Assembly (NCBI GenBank): GCA_009760885.1 | Contig: CM019713.1 | Location: 26,874,927 to 26,938,926, forward strand | Length of the DNA: 64,000 nt | Source of the DNA: Achatina immaculata | Taxonomy: Eukaryota; Mollusca; Gastropoda; Stylommatophora; Achatinidae | Reading direction: 5' to 3' | Shown: piece after piece, positions 20,056-31,914 of the stretch | How positions within the stretch are numbered: the first letter of the stretch is position 1 | Layout: each line of letters opens with the position of its first letter | Program-made: the position numbers and the translations under genes | The notes under the pieces: model-generated | The model's database searches: none | What the model was told of the DNA's origin: nothing | The model's input: the letters and a program-made list of their open reading frames with translations, nothing else

Positions 20056-20730
20056 AGTTACAAAGGAACACTATCAATGCACTCCAGACACATCCATGGG
20101 TGCTCTGATCACCGGTTCAGTATCTCTATCAGCGTGAAGTAACTGATTACACCTGCTCTTTGTTGGTTGACCATCTGTCTGAAGCTCTTGATAAATCTTT
20201 AGTTTTTCGCCACCCCAAGTTTTACTCACCAAACTCCTTCACTCCTTAGAACTATGTCGACTCACAGTTGTCAGTGAAGGGAAGTAATTCTATCTTAAGG
20301 TCTTTCACCACGGGTTATGTCATGGTTTACTCCCTTAGTCTAAGACCCGAACCACCTACAAAACACTTAGATTGCATATCTAGAAGTATTAACCTGATGT
20401 TTACTGTCATGATATAGGAAAAACACTTTAGGGACAGTTTTTTTTTAGGTTCAGAAATTTTCTCTTTACGTTTTGTCATACTCACTTTGTGACACGTCAC
20501 TCATAAGTCGATGTTTACAGAGTTCTGTTCCATTTACTGTAAGAATATGACCTGGTTTCTGGGTACTTATTTTAAAGGGGAAACAAGATTTTTGCAAGCA
20601 AGAAACTTAAAAGAAAGTTAACAGAATTAATAAAAATGTCGTGAATGTTTGAAGCTAAAAGTCTGACAGAGCCAACCTCCTGCTGAAAGTTGTTATATTT
20701 TTTTGGACAATAATGAGCTACATCTCTGTG
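20056..20730. other. innexin intron, no recognised element
   Basis: Unique noncoding sequence of about 680 bases. I see no gene or repeat. Confidence 0.45.
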
Positions 20731-20995
20731 TTCCGTGGAAGTTGCATGCCGTAGCGCAGGTGTGAAGTGTTAGCGCCCTCACATTTCTAGACATTATAGT
20801 ATCTGAGGAAGGTTTGCCAAAACTTGCCCTCGCTGTCTTTGTTTTCTTATGAAACACCAGGTGGCTATTTCCTGAGGCTGGGTTGAGCCCGCGGAGCCTG
20901 TCGGTCCGAAGAAGATTCCGCCCGAGCGCGAAATCGAACTAGGGTCCTTTTGATCGACATGCGAGTGCACTGACCACTACACCACGGGGATTAGA
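20731..20995 (-). mobile_element. tRNA-derived SINE
   Basis: On the minus strand the 5' head (about 20990 to 20910) has A box TGGTGTAGTGGTCAGTGCAC and B box AGTTCGATTTC, the internal RNA polymerase III promoter. The body includes CTGGGTTGAG-type core sequence near 20875 (minus) and aligns by eye with the element at 51955-52225. The anticodon-stem region is degraded, so this is a retroposon and not a tRNA gene. Confidence 0.75.
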
Positions 20996-21277
20996 CCTAG
21001 CTAGCCACAGCGGGTTAAACTTCTGTCTTATTTCTTCAAGGTGGTCCTGAAAACAGGCTGTTGTGCCACTCAACCTGACCAGTAAAGAATAGACCTTTTT
21101 CACTGTTGATAAAGCTTGACGACATGCATTTTCTTAGACCCGTCAGACTAAAGAAAGACGCCATTTCCCGCTTCCCATCCTGCTCGATGCTTGTGTTTCA
21201 AAATCTTCATCAGTTCTTTTGGCCATGAAGAATTCATATTTGCAAAGAATCATTCAAACAATCTAAACACAGCTCAC
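20996..21277. other. innexin intron stretch
   Basis: Unique sequence; nothing recognised beyond the splice donor at its right end. Confidence 0.4.
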
Positions 21278-21559
21278 CTTTCGTCTTCTGCTTTGGGTAT
21301 GGTTTCCTCGAAAGGTATACTGTACATGGTGTTAACCCAGCAGTAATGATTGACGTATCGTCTGTGATGCTTCTCAAAATACTGCGCCGGTGTCCAGCAG
21401 TAGATAGCTGTCCCTACATACTGCCTGGTGCCCGCAGCCAACGCCAAGAACACGAGAAGGCCGTACATAACCATATGGTTTAACCGATCCACTGTATCGT
21501 CGTCTCTAGGGCCTCTGTCAAAGGCGGCAGCACTAATCGCTTTTAGGACGGCTCCAATA
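21278..21559 (-). CDS. innexin, N-terminal exon (TM1 and first extracellular loop)
   Basis: The exon runs from a TTTTCTCAG acceptor (21560-21561) to an AG|GTGAGC donor (21272-21277). It encodes SIGAVLKAISAAAFDRG, then DDDTVDRLNHMVMYGLLVFL (start of TM1). After that come the family signature KQYVG-like RQYVGTAIYCWTPAQYF and the loop HYCWVNTMYSIPFEETIP, with the two Cys of extracellular loop 1. Known innexins begin only about 5-10 residues before this, so the initiator Met must be in a small upstream exon, which I could not identify. The in-frame Met within DRLNHM is not the likely start. Confidence 0.92.
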
Positions 21560-21932
21560 CTGAGAAAAGAAAATTGACTACATCTCAGAGTAAATAAAAG
21601 TCTGAAGGTTAATTAATCAAAATCAGTTTATTTATAGCATGTCTATGTACGACTACCAGCTTTTTTATTTCTATAACACGTATGTCAAAGATATGTCCTG
21701 TGGTACACGTGCGTTTTGCTATATTAGCAACTCGCAGGCAACGACAGCCGGGGTAGAATCCACAATCTCCAGTTCAAGAAATCGCGTGGATATCGATTCG
21801 CCCACTCCTCCCCCACCCACTCATTTTTTTTTAAAAGTAGCGCCAGCCGGTATAGAGGGCGTGGTGCAGTTGCTACATCCACTGAAGCGAGCACGTGCTC
21901 AAGTTGTTCGTCGGATTAGTGACAAAGTGACA
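21560..21932. other. upstream flank or intron of innexin
   Basis: Noncoding. A C-rich and T-rich patch lies at about 21803-21833. It may contain the decayed 5' end of the mariner element that follows. Confidence 0.4.
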
Positions 21933-22479
21933 ATGAAGGAGCTCGAAGAACAATGCGTGCGTGTATGTATGTGTACGTGAATTTTGCTGAAAACTGTGTA
22001 AAATGTTACACGAACTTGGCAGTTGCTTAACTAAGCGTAACGGGAAAGGGAGAGGGACGAGAACGGGATCGGAGGTGGGGGGAGGGAAGCGGGAACGGGG
22101 AGACTGTATAAGCCGAACTCAGTGCTATAAGTGGTTTAAACGTTCTAAAGAAGGCAGAATATCGGAAGTGAAGATCTCAGGCCAGGACGACCTTTTACAT
22201 CAACAGACCACGACTATGTCGAGAGAGTTCGTGCTGTGATTTGTGGGAAATCGTCGTTTAACTGTTCGAGAAGTTGCTGCTGAAGTGGACACATCAGTTT
22301 AGGATCTTGCCATCAAATTTTGACTGAAAAACTTCAGATGTGTCGTGTCTGTGCAAAATTCGTTCTACATTTGCTGATTGATAGTCGGAAAGAGAATAGC
22401 GTTGAGATCAATCAGGAACTGCTTGCCAATGCAAATGGTCATGGAAACTTTCTTAGGAACATCATGACAGGAGATAAGA

Positions 22480-22830
22480 AATAGGTTTATGGCTATGATG
22501 TTTAAACCAAAATGTAGTCTTCGCAACAGGTTTATGGCTATGATGTTTAAACCAAGATGCAGTCTTCACAACAGGTATATGGCTATGGTGTTTAAACCAA
22601 TATACAGTCTTCGCAACAGGTTTATGGCTATGATGTTTAAACAAAGATGTAGTCTTCACAACAGGTTTATGGCTATGATGTTTAAATCAGATGCAGTCTT
22701 CGCAACAGGTTTATGGCTATGATATTTAAACCAAGATACAGTCTTCGCAACAGGTTTATGGCTATGATGTTTAAACCAAGATACAGTCTTCGCAACAGGT
22801 TTATGGCTATGATGTTTAAACCAAGTGAGC
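22480..22830 (+). repeat. 45-bp tandem expansion in the mariner gene (8 copies)
   Basis: Eight copies of a 45-bp unit containing CAGGTTTATGGCTATGATGT and AGTCTTCGCAA. The unit corresponds to 15 codons spanning the VYGYD...QSSQ part of the transposase, right after the second catalytic Asp region. The unit length preserves reading phase, though most copies contain an in-frame stop (GTT TAA). Confidence 0.93.
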
Positions 22831-23027
22831 GGAGAAAGGGTCCCCTCGACCAAAAAAAAAGCACTGTCCACTATTAAACTGTGGCACGTGGTCAGATGGT
22901 AAACAAACAGTTGTACAGGAAGTTCTAGAGCGCTTGAGGGATGCTGTGCACAGGAAGAGCGCTGAATTGTGGGAAAACCAGACTCGGATGTTGTACCATG
23001 ACAATGCTCCGGCTCACGCGTCGCTCC

Positions 23028-23168
23028 TCATCCACAATTATCTGGCATATAACATCAGACATCCGTTGTGCCTCATCCACAACTATCTGGCATATAACAT
23101 CAGACATCCGTTGTGCCTCATCCACAACTATCTGGCATATAACATCAGACATTCGTTGTGCCTCATCC
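23028..23168 (+). repeat. second 45-bp tandem expansion in the mariner gene (3 copies)
   Basis: Three copies of a 45-bp unit CTCATCCACAATTATCTGGC..., encoding LIHNYLAYNIRHPLC per unit. This is just after the third catalytic region (HDNAPAHAS). Confidence 0.93.
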
Positions 23169-23401
23169 ATCCTATTCTCCGGATTTAGCCTCAGCAGATT
23201 TTTTAAAAAATGTTTCCCAGACTTAAAACCACATTGAAAGGATGGTATTTCCAAACCACAGAGGAGATTCAGGAAAATGAGAGAAGAGAACTGAGCGCCA
23301 TCACAGAAAGTGTGTCCCAGGAAACATTTCAATACTGGAAGAAACATTGGGAGCGGTTTATCGCCAGTAGAGGGAATTGCTTTGAAGAGGACAGTGCTTA
23401 A

Positions 23402-23985
23402 AATGTTAGATGAGAACTTACACATTCATAGCAAAAGTTCCATTTGGGGGGGGGGGGGGGGGTTGTTTTGTTTTGAACACATTTCGCGCATACCATCAAA
23501 GGTGCTCAACTCGGACTCCTTGGAAAAACATGGGAGATAACTACTAAGGAATCGGGAAATGACTCTGAAGTGACCTATTTATAACTTAGAATTAAAATAA
23601 AGACAGACCGACTTTTCATTGTTTTGTTTTTTTTTTAAAGTTGGAAATGTCTTTTAACATTGACAATGCCTAGAATTTTAGTCTGGACACGTTTTTTTTT
23701 CCTTTTATTTTTTAGAAGTTTTACTTGAGTTTTGAATGTTTATTGAAACTGATTTAGAATCAATAAAAATAATTTTAAAATAAAAAAAAAACAAAAAACT
23801 TAAACCTCTCGTATTATTTGTAATGAATAAAATCCATCTACAAAATTAGATTCTTTTCAAATTAATGCCTAAGAAAATACTCGGTATAAAGTAGAACGAA
23901 TTCAAGAATAATGCAGTGATAAGACTGATGAGCAAATAACAACCTGTCCCATGGGTGATCAGAAAAAGAAGATGAATATGTGTCG
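23402..23985. other. noncoding stretch downstream of mariner
   Basis: Contains a G run at about 23446-23462 and A/T homopolymers. No gene seen. Confidence 0.4.
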
Positions 23986-24226
23986 GTCATTTGTTGAGAA
24001 GAAACAACCAGAGAATCCCAAAACAAGCTATCAAGTGGAACACAAAAGGCCGAAGAAAAAGAGGTTGTCCACGTGAAGATCTAAAGAAGACAATGTTAAG
24101 ATAGGTCAGTTTAGTGGGAATAACATCCCTTGATGAGGTTGAAAAGCTCGCCGAAAACAGAAAATCGTGGCAAATTACCATGCGAGCCCTATGTGACGTT
24201 TAACGGCACGGGAAGGATGTAAGATA
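23986..24226 (+). mobile_element. LINE-D 3' fragment
   Basis: The plus strand encodes KQAIKWNTKGRRKRGCPRED, then SLDEVEKLAENRKSWQITMR and ALCDV before a stop. This is a typical RTE-like LINE C-terminus, with the shared end TTTAACGGCACGGGAAGGAT. The same end occurs at 27461-27560 (minus) and 43310-43408 (plus). Confidence 0.78.
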
Positions 24227-24492
24227 AAAATAGCCGCAGGCCTGAGAATTCTTCATTAATTATGAGCACATTTGCTGTTTGAAAGGAAAAAAATTTCTGT
24301 CCAAACTATAATGTATAAACTAGGAAAAAAAAGTAGTCATCAAACAGTGTCACGCAGATAACACAAGCCGCCTAGCGCTTTAGAACAGCTACATTCAGGA
24401 ATATGGGACTCTGGAACCACATGGTATGAACTCGTTATTCAGCTACACCTAACATTCTCATCTTCCACAATTATAATCCCTCACACTAAATT
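24227..24492. other. noncoding stretch
   Basis: No recognised gene or repeat. Confidence 0.35.
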
Positions 24493-24655
24493 CCACTCCC
24501 GGGACAAAAAAAGCAACAACTCACAAGACTTCTGGGAGTCATGACCCAGAGGGGCCCGCTCCCTTAGAGCGTCAGGAGTTTAAAAGGGCCGAAACACTTG
24601 TTTGAGGGGGTTGTTCCGCTCTCTATAGTAGAGAGTTTCCTGCATACACTCCCTT
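24493..24655 (+). mobile_element. truncated copy of the SINE-like element of 10512-10923
   Basis: Shares the body AACTCACAAGACTTCTGGGA, the GTCAGGAGTTTAAAAGGGCC segment and the terminal palindrome CTCTCTATAGTAGAGAG with the insert at 10512-10923. The tRNA-like head is missing. Confidence 0.75.
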
Positions 24656-26039
24656 CTCACTTGTTACACATAGCTTAGAACCTCTTCACAGCATCACGTT
24701 AAAACCCCTTTACCCCTACTATAATCATATATTTCACCTTCCCCGGCTAGATTACCATTGTATCACTCTCCCCCCCCCCAGGGTTCCCCACCCACAGCCC
24801 TCAGTTACGACCCACCTATCACACATCCCAAGTCTCTATTTAAATACTCTCTACACTCCACCATGCGCATTTTTGACACAGCGTAGGACAAGCCACAGCT
24901 TCTTACAAGTCACAGCTAAGTGTTCTATTCATTTTATTTGATTTTTTTTTCTTTTAAACATGGCATTCATGTGAATTTATATTTTATCTCCTCTCTCTAT
25001 TTCTTTGTCCTGTGTGTTTCTGAATGATTAAGACTCACTCAGAAACATCACAACTGTGTACTCGTTAAGTAATAAAGCTCTTCCTACTTTTTTTCCCCCA
25101 TAGTTTATACATTTTGGTATCACAGCTTTACTGCAGTGGCTCCGTGTATAGTTATATACTCATACACTATTTATTGTGTGTCCAAACTATAAAACTTCCT
25201 CCAAGCACAACACAAAGAATATGAATGAAGCGGAAAAAAAACAAAAACGTTCGACTTACCCAATAACCATGGCTTTTCAGCTCCAACCAGTCTCAGTCAG
25301 ATTCATTAACTTTAATCAAAGTAAATTCTGTTTGCTTCAGTTTTCCCTTCCAGAAACGGTGACTTTGGTTACCAAAAACCAAATTGTTATTCAATATTTA
25401 CGACAATGAATGATCAATCAAAGCAGTTGAAACAAAGCAAAGCAATAACTAATCCAAGAAGCAAAACTGGAACCAGCCCGGAGTATCAGCTACAGAAATG
25501 TATAACCAACAAAACACGGTGCTATAGGTAGCATATTTTAAACATGACAAAACAGCCTAGCTCATCTTGTGAGGGAGATATAAGTAGGTAGATAGTTGAT
25601 GTTTTGGCTTATCACAAGAACTATTGCGTGACCCTGAGATCTTGTAGTTCCGTCTTATCGTGGAATCAAGTACCTCCTTCATCCACAATTCAACTAAATT
25701 TGTGTGTGTTTGTGTGTGTGTGTGGGGGGGGGGGGAGCTTTGTTATCGCAGTGGTTCTCACACTATACGAATATTAATTATATCCATATGTATAATGTGT
25801 AATCTAATAGTATATGTTAATGAATGCGTAAGAGTGTGATGTTAGAAGAACTTCATTGAAAATGTACTGTGTTTGTGTGTGTGTGTGTATGCAAATGTCA
25901 GTGTGCGCACTATCTTGTTAGATTAGTTACCTCTCGTGTATTCGTTATTTTATATTTGTAAATGTAATTGTTCATCGTCTTATGTTTGTGAATGTAATAG
26001 TTTCATTTTGCATTCCTTTTCATGTAATTTGTATACTTA
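24656..26039. other. noncoding stretch of about 1.4 kb
   Basis: Unique AT-rich sequence with a (TG)n/G run near 25697-25737 and a (GT)n near 25871-25888. The last 200-300 bases may be 3' UTR of the L2-like fragment that follows. No supported gene. Confidence 0.4.
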
Positions 26040-26155
26040 AACTAAACCCGAGTGTGTGGGAAGAATGAAAGATGGAGTGATAAAGAGCATAATGTGCGAC
26101 GGGCCTGCGGGCCCAAATCTTCACACTTTCAAAATAAGATCATTCATTCATTCGA
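26040..26155 (+). mobile_element. L2/CR1-like LINE 3' end
   Basis: Contains CGACGGGCCTGCGGGCCCAA, which matches the 3' UTR end of copy 2 in reverse complement (about 1795-1815) and the element at the right window edge. It ends in a (CATT)n tail at about 26140-26155. Confidence 0.75.
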
Positions 26156-26356
26156 ATTGCCGGACCAACATTTTTTTTTTAATTTCTAGGTTCCATTATC
26201 AGGTTCTTTATTTACAATCAACTGTTCAAAGGTTAAAATGAAGGTGTGTTGTGCTGACATTGGAGGGTTTGGCTGTAACTATCAAGTGTTCTGACAGCTG
26301 CTGTAGATAAAGGGGTTTTTAGGACAAAGTGTGTGAGGGCTGCCTCCTTTTGGGAT
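26156..26356. other. noncoding stretch
   Basis: No recognised feature. Confidence 0.3.
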
Positions 26357-27062
26357 TCATCATCGTCATCAGGTGCCGTGCCGACTGGCGCTGGCTATTA
26401 CACTTCTCCAGAGTATCCGATCCTTCATGCAGGCCATCAGTTCAGTTGTTGATCTCTTCTCACACCATCCCGTCAGACTGTCCAGTATCATTTCTCTTGG
26501 TCTTCCTCTTGATCTTCTTCCTTCTATTTTTCCCTGTTGTTCTAATATTTTCAATGCCCCCTCTTCTCATTGCATGTCCTATGAAAGTACATTGTCTCTC
26601 TCTTATCTTTTTGACAAGATTTTTTGTCTCTCCAGCTCTTCTCATACATTCTTCATTAGTTATTTTTTGCTGTCCAGGGGATTCGCAACATTCTTCTAAT
26701 AAACCACATTTCTGCTGCTTCCAATGATTTTTGTGCAGATTTGCCTATTGTTCATAATTCACTTCCATATAACAAGATTCAATATAGCATTTTAGGACAC
26801 GTTTTCTAACATTCATTGATAAGAATGAACTGCTTAAAATGTTTCTCATTCTCTAAAATGCAGTCTTTGCTTGGCCTATTCTGTTCCTAATTTCTGTTCT
26901 GTATTTCCCATCTCAAGTTATTACTGCTCCAAGGTATTTGAATTTCTGCACCTGCTTTAGAATAGTTCCGTTTAATTTTATACTGCATGTCGGTGTATTC
27001 TTTTTCTTAGATATAACCATAGTCTCTGTCTTTTTGATGTTCAAAGTAAGGCCTTTGGGATT
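26357..27062 (-). mobile_element. LINE-C-related retrotransposon 3' fragment
   Basis: The minus strand encodes GLTLNIKKTETMVISKKK and GTILKQVQKFKYLGAVIT (about 27062-26915). Frameshifted segments follow down to RRAGETKNLVKKIRERQCTF, IGHAMRRGGIENI and WCEKRSTTELMACMKDRILW. It ends at a (ATG/ATC)n tail near 26357-26372. It is the same subfamily as 34918-35227. Confidence 0.82.
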
Positions 27063-27460
27063 AGGCCATAGAAACGTGCACCTTGAAAAACAAAACGTTT
27101 TAAACACTATTAGGTGGAGCAAAGAAGAGTGCCATGTTGTAACAGTACGAGGCACTGTTGAAAAACGTTTAGTCTAAGCATGGCATCGGAAGGTGAGAGG
27201 GCAAGTATAAAAGGCCAGTTGACCTTGGAAACCAGGAGGAAAAGGAGCCCTTTTAAATCAGAATCTGGTTCTACTTTGTTTTGCCGAATTGAAGGTTGGA
27301 ACCCAGCACGCCCCCCAAGGTAGATAGGTTCAAATTTCTAAACTTTGTTCATGTTGACCAGAATAAAGTAGGTGTCTTGGCCCGTCTGACAGGAAAATCT
27401 ATGTAAAATTTCATGTTCACATATCTTACTTCATCATTTGTGTAGGGAGATATCTTATAA
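27063..27460. other. noncoding stretch
   Basis: Unique; no supported gene. Confidence 0.35.
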
Positions 27461-27560
27461 TCCTTCCCGTGCCGTTAGACGTCACATAGGGCTCGCAAAG
27501 TAGTTCGCCAATTTTTCGTCTTCAGTGAGTCTTTCAACCTCATCAATAACTCGCAGAGAT
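27461..27560 (-). mobile_element. LINE-D 3' end
   Basis: On the minus strand it reads a decayed version of EVEKL..NRKSW...ALCDV followed by AACGGCACGGGAAGGATTAT. This is the same terminus as 23986-24226. Confidence 0.7.
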
Positions 27561-28624
27561 ACCAACCGAGCATCAGGGATGCCAACTCCGAGGAGCAGGG
27601 AGATAGGAGAAATAATATATATATTTTTAAAATTTAGGTGATCACCCCTGTGTTATCTTTATGGTATGAGCTTTGGGCTCCGACAGGAGCCTAACATACT
27701 GTTACAGTGTTGCTGGGGCAACAAATCAAGTTCCACCTATGAAATATACCACGTCAACAACAAAAAATCCGTGAAGTTTAAGGCGTGCAAGAAGTTGGCA
27801 TGGTACACTAGAGGAGCTGGCCTCAGGAAAATCAGTACAGCCAGGACACTGTCATCACCAACATTGTCACTAAGTTCATTAACATCATCATGAGTAGGTC
27901 CCAAGACATTCATGGCAATAACAAAGAAAAGCATCTGAGGAAGGACAAACAAGCTCACACTCTTTGCTTCCTTCCCTCATTCTATCACTCAGAATATTTA
28001 CAGTAAATAAATGTTTACAAAATGGAGCCATGATTTATTTATTTACTTTTTTTTTATTATATGATTCTAAAGTTCACAAAAAAATCCACAATTAAAAACA
28101 GCTAAAATATATCTGACACTGTTGGCTCGTAAACCAAACAACTGTATCATCAATTCAAAAACATAAGCTTCACATGATGATGATGTAAAAAAAAGAGATA
28201 ATAATCATACAAAGTTATGGACAAGCCAATATTTGTAAACAATAACAATGCTAGTGTTAATGCATGGAACAAATAATGAGAAACATAAGGACAGTATAAA
28301 ACAAAATACTGATCACTCATAGGTTTTTAAAAAAAAAAAAGCATGCAACTGATACGATCTGACGTAGATAAATGCTTCCAAATAAAAACAGACAAACTTG
28401 GCAACGTATTGATACACGAACGCCATGTTTTGACAGAACCTCATGATAAGTTCTCACGTGACAATGTTTTAGCTGAGACATTCAGAAAACGCAACACACA
28501 GAAAAGTCATTAACAATCCAGCAAATTTTTGCCATTTACAAAAGTTAGTATTTCCTACCAAGTAATATGCCACAAAGAAAAAAAAAAAAAGAATTCTTAT
28601 TTGTCCAAATTCTAGCACTGTTTT
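27561..28624. other. noncoding stretch of about 1 kb
   Basis: AT-rich with many A runs. A 75-codon open frame at 27666-27893 has no recognisable motif and I do not call it. Confidence 0.4.
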
Positions 28625-29105
28625 AGATAAACTTCAAAAATAGACTTGTTCCCTTCCTGAACATTTTAGATATTCGGAGACTTGGGGATAAACTTCAGAA
28701 CTAGACTTGTTCCCTTCCTGAACATTTTAGATATTTGGAAATTTAGGGATAAACTTCAGAACTAGACTTGTTCCCTTCCTGAACATTTTAGATATTTGGA
28801 AACTTAGGGATAAACTTCAGAACTAGACTTGTTCCCTTCTTGAACATTTTAGATATTCAGAAACTTAGGGATAAACTTCAGAACTAGACTTGTTCCCTTC
28901 CTGAACATTTTAGATATTCAGAAACTTAGGGATAAACTTCAGAACTAGACTTGTTCCCTTCCTGATCATTTGAGATATTTGGAGACTTGAGGATAAACTT
29001 CAGAACTAGACTTGTTCCCTTCCTGATCATTTGAGATATTTGGAGACTTGAGGATAAACTTCAGAACTAGACTTGTTCCCTTCCTCAACATTTGAGATAT
29101 TCTGG
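28625..29105. repeat. 60-bp minisatellite, about 8 copies
   Basis: Unit contains AACTTCAGAACTAGACTTGT, TCCCTTCCTGAACATTTTAG and ATATTTGGAAACTTAGGGAT. Late copies carry a GATCATTTGAG variant. Confidence 0.93.
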
Positions 29106-30240
29106 GACTAGCTTCACACTTTGACTTATTCCACTCCTGAAAGTATTTCCCAGGGTCTTTTTGTTCTTACAACTGCAAATAAATTATTGTTTTCTGTTGC
29201 AAGCCATCTTGAGTATTCTGTCTGCTTCTGTATGTATTTTCTGTCAGAATTCCTATTATTCACTTCCACGTTTCATACTATGGAAAATATTGTACAATAC
29301 ATGATACAGCAAAAGCTTGGTTTTCCTTAAGAGAATGTTAGTCACAAATATAAAACTCAATCATGGAACAGATTACCATCATTAAGTGCTGCATCTTTAA
29401 ACTTAAGCTATCACATGAATCTCTAATCCGTGATGTCTTTGGTGTCTATAATGAACCGCATTGCCTTTATTTTCTCAAGTCACATGGTCAGAATGTTGCG
29501 GTTTATCTATTTCTCGTCTTCTCATTGGCTAGAATTTTCCTGATATTGCCAGGTTAATTTATGCTGTTTTAAAGGAAGCTCTGATTGTCTGACAATATTA
29601 TTGCTTATATGTCTACATACAAAATGTAATATTGTTTAAATGTCTACACACAAAATGTAATATTGTTTAAATGTCTACACACGCACACACACGTTATATT
29701 ATTGCTTTATAACAACCAGGACAACAAAAACCTGCCCAACCTGTGAAATGATGGTAACACAACAGTGGCTACAGTTAGCTAGCTAGTCTCAAGCTACATT
29801 ACTGTTAGCTTGTTATCTTATTTCTCAGCATAACAAGAATAGTAACAAGCACAACCAAGGATTAAAAAGCTAACTACATAATACTCTGCTGGCTCAACAT
29901 CTCAAGGCAAGCACATGAACCAGACAAACACTTAGTACAATATTTTTTCTGTATCTATTTTAAATATCAGACCTAGGCAACAACAGCGAACTGTTGAGTG
30001 TAGTCACCAGGCCAACCTACTAGGTCAACCGCCTAAATTCAGAGATCATTACTTCCTGGAAAACTTTATAACAAAACTCCTGGTATTGTTTTTCATTCTT
30101 AAGACAAAGCAAATTGTACAATGAACACTCCCTAATACAAATCTGACATTATTTTCAATTAAACAACAGAGAGTCTTAGATTTGTCACTGACTTCTGTGT
30201 ATATTTATATATATATACTCTCAAATAAATTACTCTCCAA
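29106..30240. other. noncoding stretch of about 1.1 kb
   Basis: AT-rich. A short threefold repeat of AATGTCTACA-type units lies at about 29607-29690. No gene recognised. Confidence 0.4.
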
Positions 30241-30252
30241 AAACTAACATGT
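30241..30252. repeat. target-site duplication, left (LINE-B copy 2)
   Basis: AAACTAACATGT, identical to 31302-31313 on the other side of the LINE. Confidence 0.9.
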
Positions 30253-31301
30253 TCATTCACTCATTCATTTACATGTCCCTTGCGGAACTTTGCATCCCTA
30301 ACAGCACTCCTACAGGCCTCTCGGTTGTAAGCAAGACGGCCTGCTGTTAATGCATCCATTTTTAGATCATCAATGATGTCTTGCAGCCATCTTTGCCTTA
30401 GTCTTCCTCTCTTTTTTTTCCGATTAAGTACCCTTCCAAGTCGGTCTTCTTTAGATTATCATGACGTTTAATGTGTCCAAAATATTTAAGTTTTCTCTCT
30501 TTAATCCTCTTTATTAGCCAGCCTTCTTCAATATTAAGTTCTTGTAGTATATTTGTTCTTTTTTGTGTTCATGATATATAAAGAACTCTTCTGCATCATT
30601 TACATTCAACGGCATTTGTGTGTTTCTCAGCTGTTTTGTTAAGCGTCCAGGTCTCACAGACATATGTTGCGATGGGAAAGATGCATGCCCTTAAAAATCT
30701 TATTTTTGTAGTTCTGTCTGTTCCTCTCCACTGATTCTTTAGTTGTTTTACTTTCTGAAGAGTGACAGACGTCCTCTTTTTAATATCCCCCACTGTACCC
30801 CATTATTAGTTAGTAGTGATCCAAGATATTCAAAACTCTCCACTTTTTCCTCACTGACTTCATTTGCCTTGTTTGTTTTGTCAGTTGTTATCAATTTAGT
30901 TTTCTTCACATTAAGATAGAGGTTTTGCTCTTCGCTGTTCTTACAGACTGACATAATTAGTTTTTCCCTTCCTTTTTGTGTTGTGGACAGTAATACTGTC
31001 ATCAGCATATCTAATCTCTGGTATTTCATAACCTCCAAATTGTTATGGAATCATAATATTCTTTGTCTACATCTTCTCTAACATTCCTCATTATATTTTC
31101 AGTATACAAGTTAAATAAGTATTGTGACAATATGCACCCCTGACGGACACCTTGTTTTATGTCAAACCAAGTTGTTGTGTCACCATTTATTTTTGCTGCT
31201 GCCTGTTGGTTTTGATACAGCAGTGATGTTAATTCTATCAAATGTGTTGGAAATCCCACTTTTTCCATTAATTCCCAAAGTTTCTGGTGGTGTACACAAT
31301 C
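30253..31301 (-). mobile_element. LINE-B copy 2, 5'-truncated, with 12-bp TSD
   Basis: The minus strand encodes GFPTHLIELTSLLYQNQQAA, FDIKQGVRQGCILSQYLFNL (intact GxxQGC RT block) and NLYLNVKKTKLITTDKTNKA. It continues with SFEYLGSLLTNNG and RACIFPIATYVCETWTLNKT, then frameshifted C-terminal segments. The RT box is disrupted at about 30990-31020. The tail is (GAAT)n-like at about 30253-30272. Clean 12-bp flanking repeats suggest a fairly young insertion. Confidence 0.9.
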
Positions 31302-31313
31302 AAACTAACATGT
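31302..31313. repeat. target-site duplication, right (LINE-B copy 2)
   Basis: AAACTAACATGT; see 30241-30252. Confidence 0.9.
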
Positions 31314-31914
31314 ACAATATAGTATTATCAAAATCTGCTAAGTTGTGTTCAACAACATGAAATGATGGGACCTTGCAAGGCAGTCATGTTCTATATATGT
31401 TCTGATACACAACATACGACCCTGCCCACATGCTGGACACGTATGTTCCTCATACTACCCCGCTCATACTCAGAAAGACCCTGATGTTTCTCAAACATCC
31501 CAACATCCCGAAAGTCAGAAACCCCAAAGTCTACAGTGCCTGACCCTCACTTGTGTACAAAACAAAACTAACAGCACTTCTTCGTGAATCAAATGCTTCA
31601 CATCACAACAGAACCTATAGAAACATGAAGAAATCATTCAGATAAATAAACAAGAACAATGATGGAACACAAGAAAAGCAAGCAAGAAGATGTACTGCAA
31701 TTGCTGCAGGTATGCTGATGCTTCGGTGAACATGCTGATCTACACGTTAATATCTAACTTGTAATGATAACTTCAATATTCAGAACAAAATATAGATTCA
31801 GTCATAATGCTTTGAACAGTGATGGCCAATTTAGAAAAAAAAATCTAGTTTGACATTTGCCTTATGTGAAGATGTTCTTAATTAATATAATAATGATATT
31901 TGTAAATTAATACA
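31314..31914. other. noncoding stretch
   Basis: Unique sequence with no supported gene. Confidence 0.4.

Larger units (their letters stand above)
21933..23401 (+). pseudogene. mariner-family transposase pseudogene with two internal tandem expansions
   Basis: Mariner transposases cut and paste DNA flanked by short inverted repeats. The frame starts MKELEEQCVR (21933) and has a helix-turn-helix CISRTQCYKWFKRSKEGRIS (about 22106-22165). It continues with a decayed EKLQMCRVCAKF segment, the second catalytic region VYGYDV (about 22485) and the third, MLYHDNAPAHASLLIHNYLA (about 22986-23045). The end is RLKTTLKGWYFQTTEEIQEN ... RWERFIAS-like ... FEEDSA and stop at 23399-23401. Stops and frameshifts are present. 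Its 1469 bp exceed a normal ~1.05-kb gene by about 405 bp, which equals seven extra 45-bp units at 22480-22830 plus two at 23028-23168. Terminal inverted repeats are not recognisable. Confidence 0.85.

Noticed and set aside
22462..22871. Repeat-rich frames on both strands
   Set aside because: By-products of the 45-bp expansion inside the mariner pseudogene.
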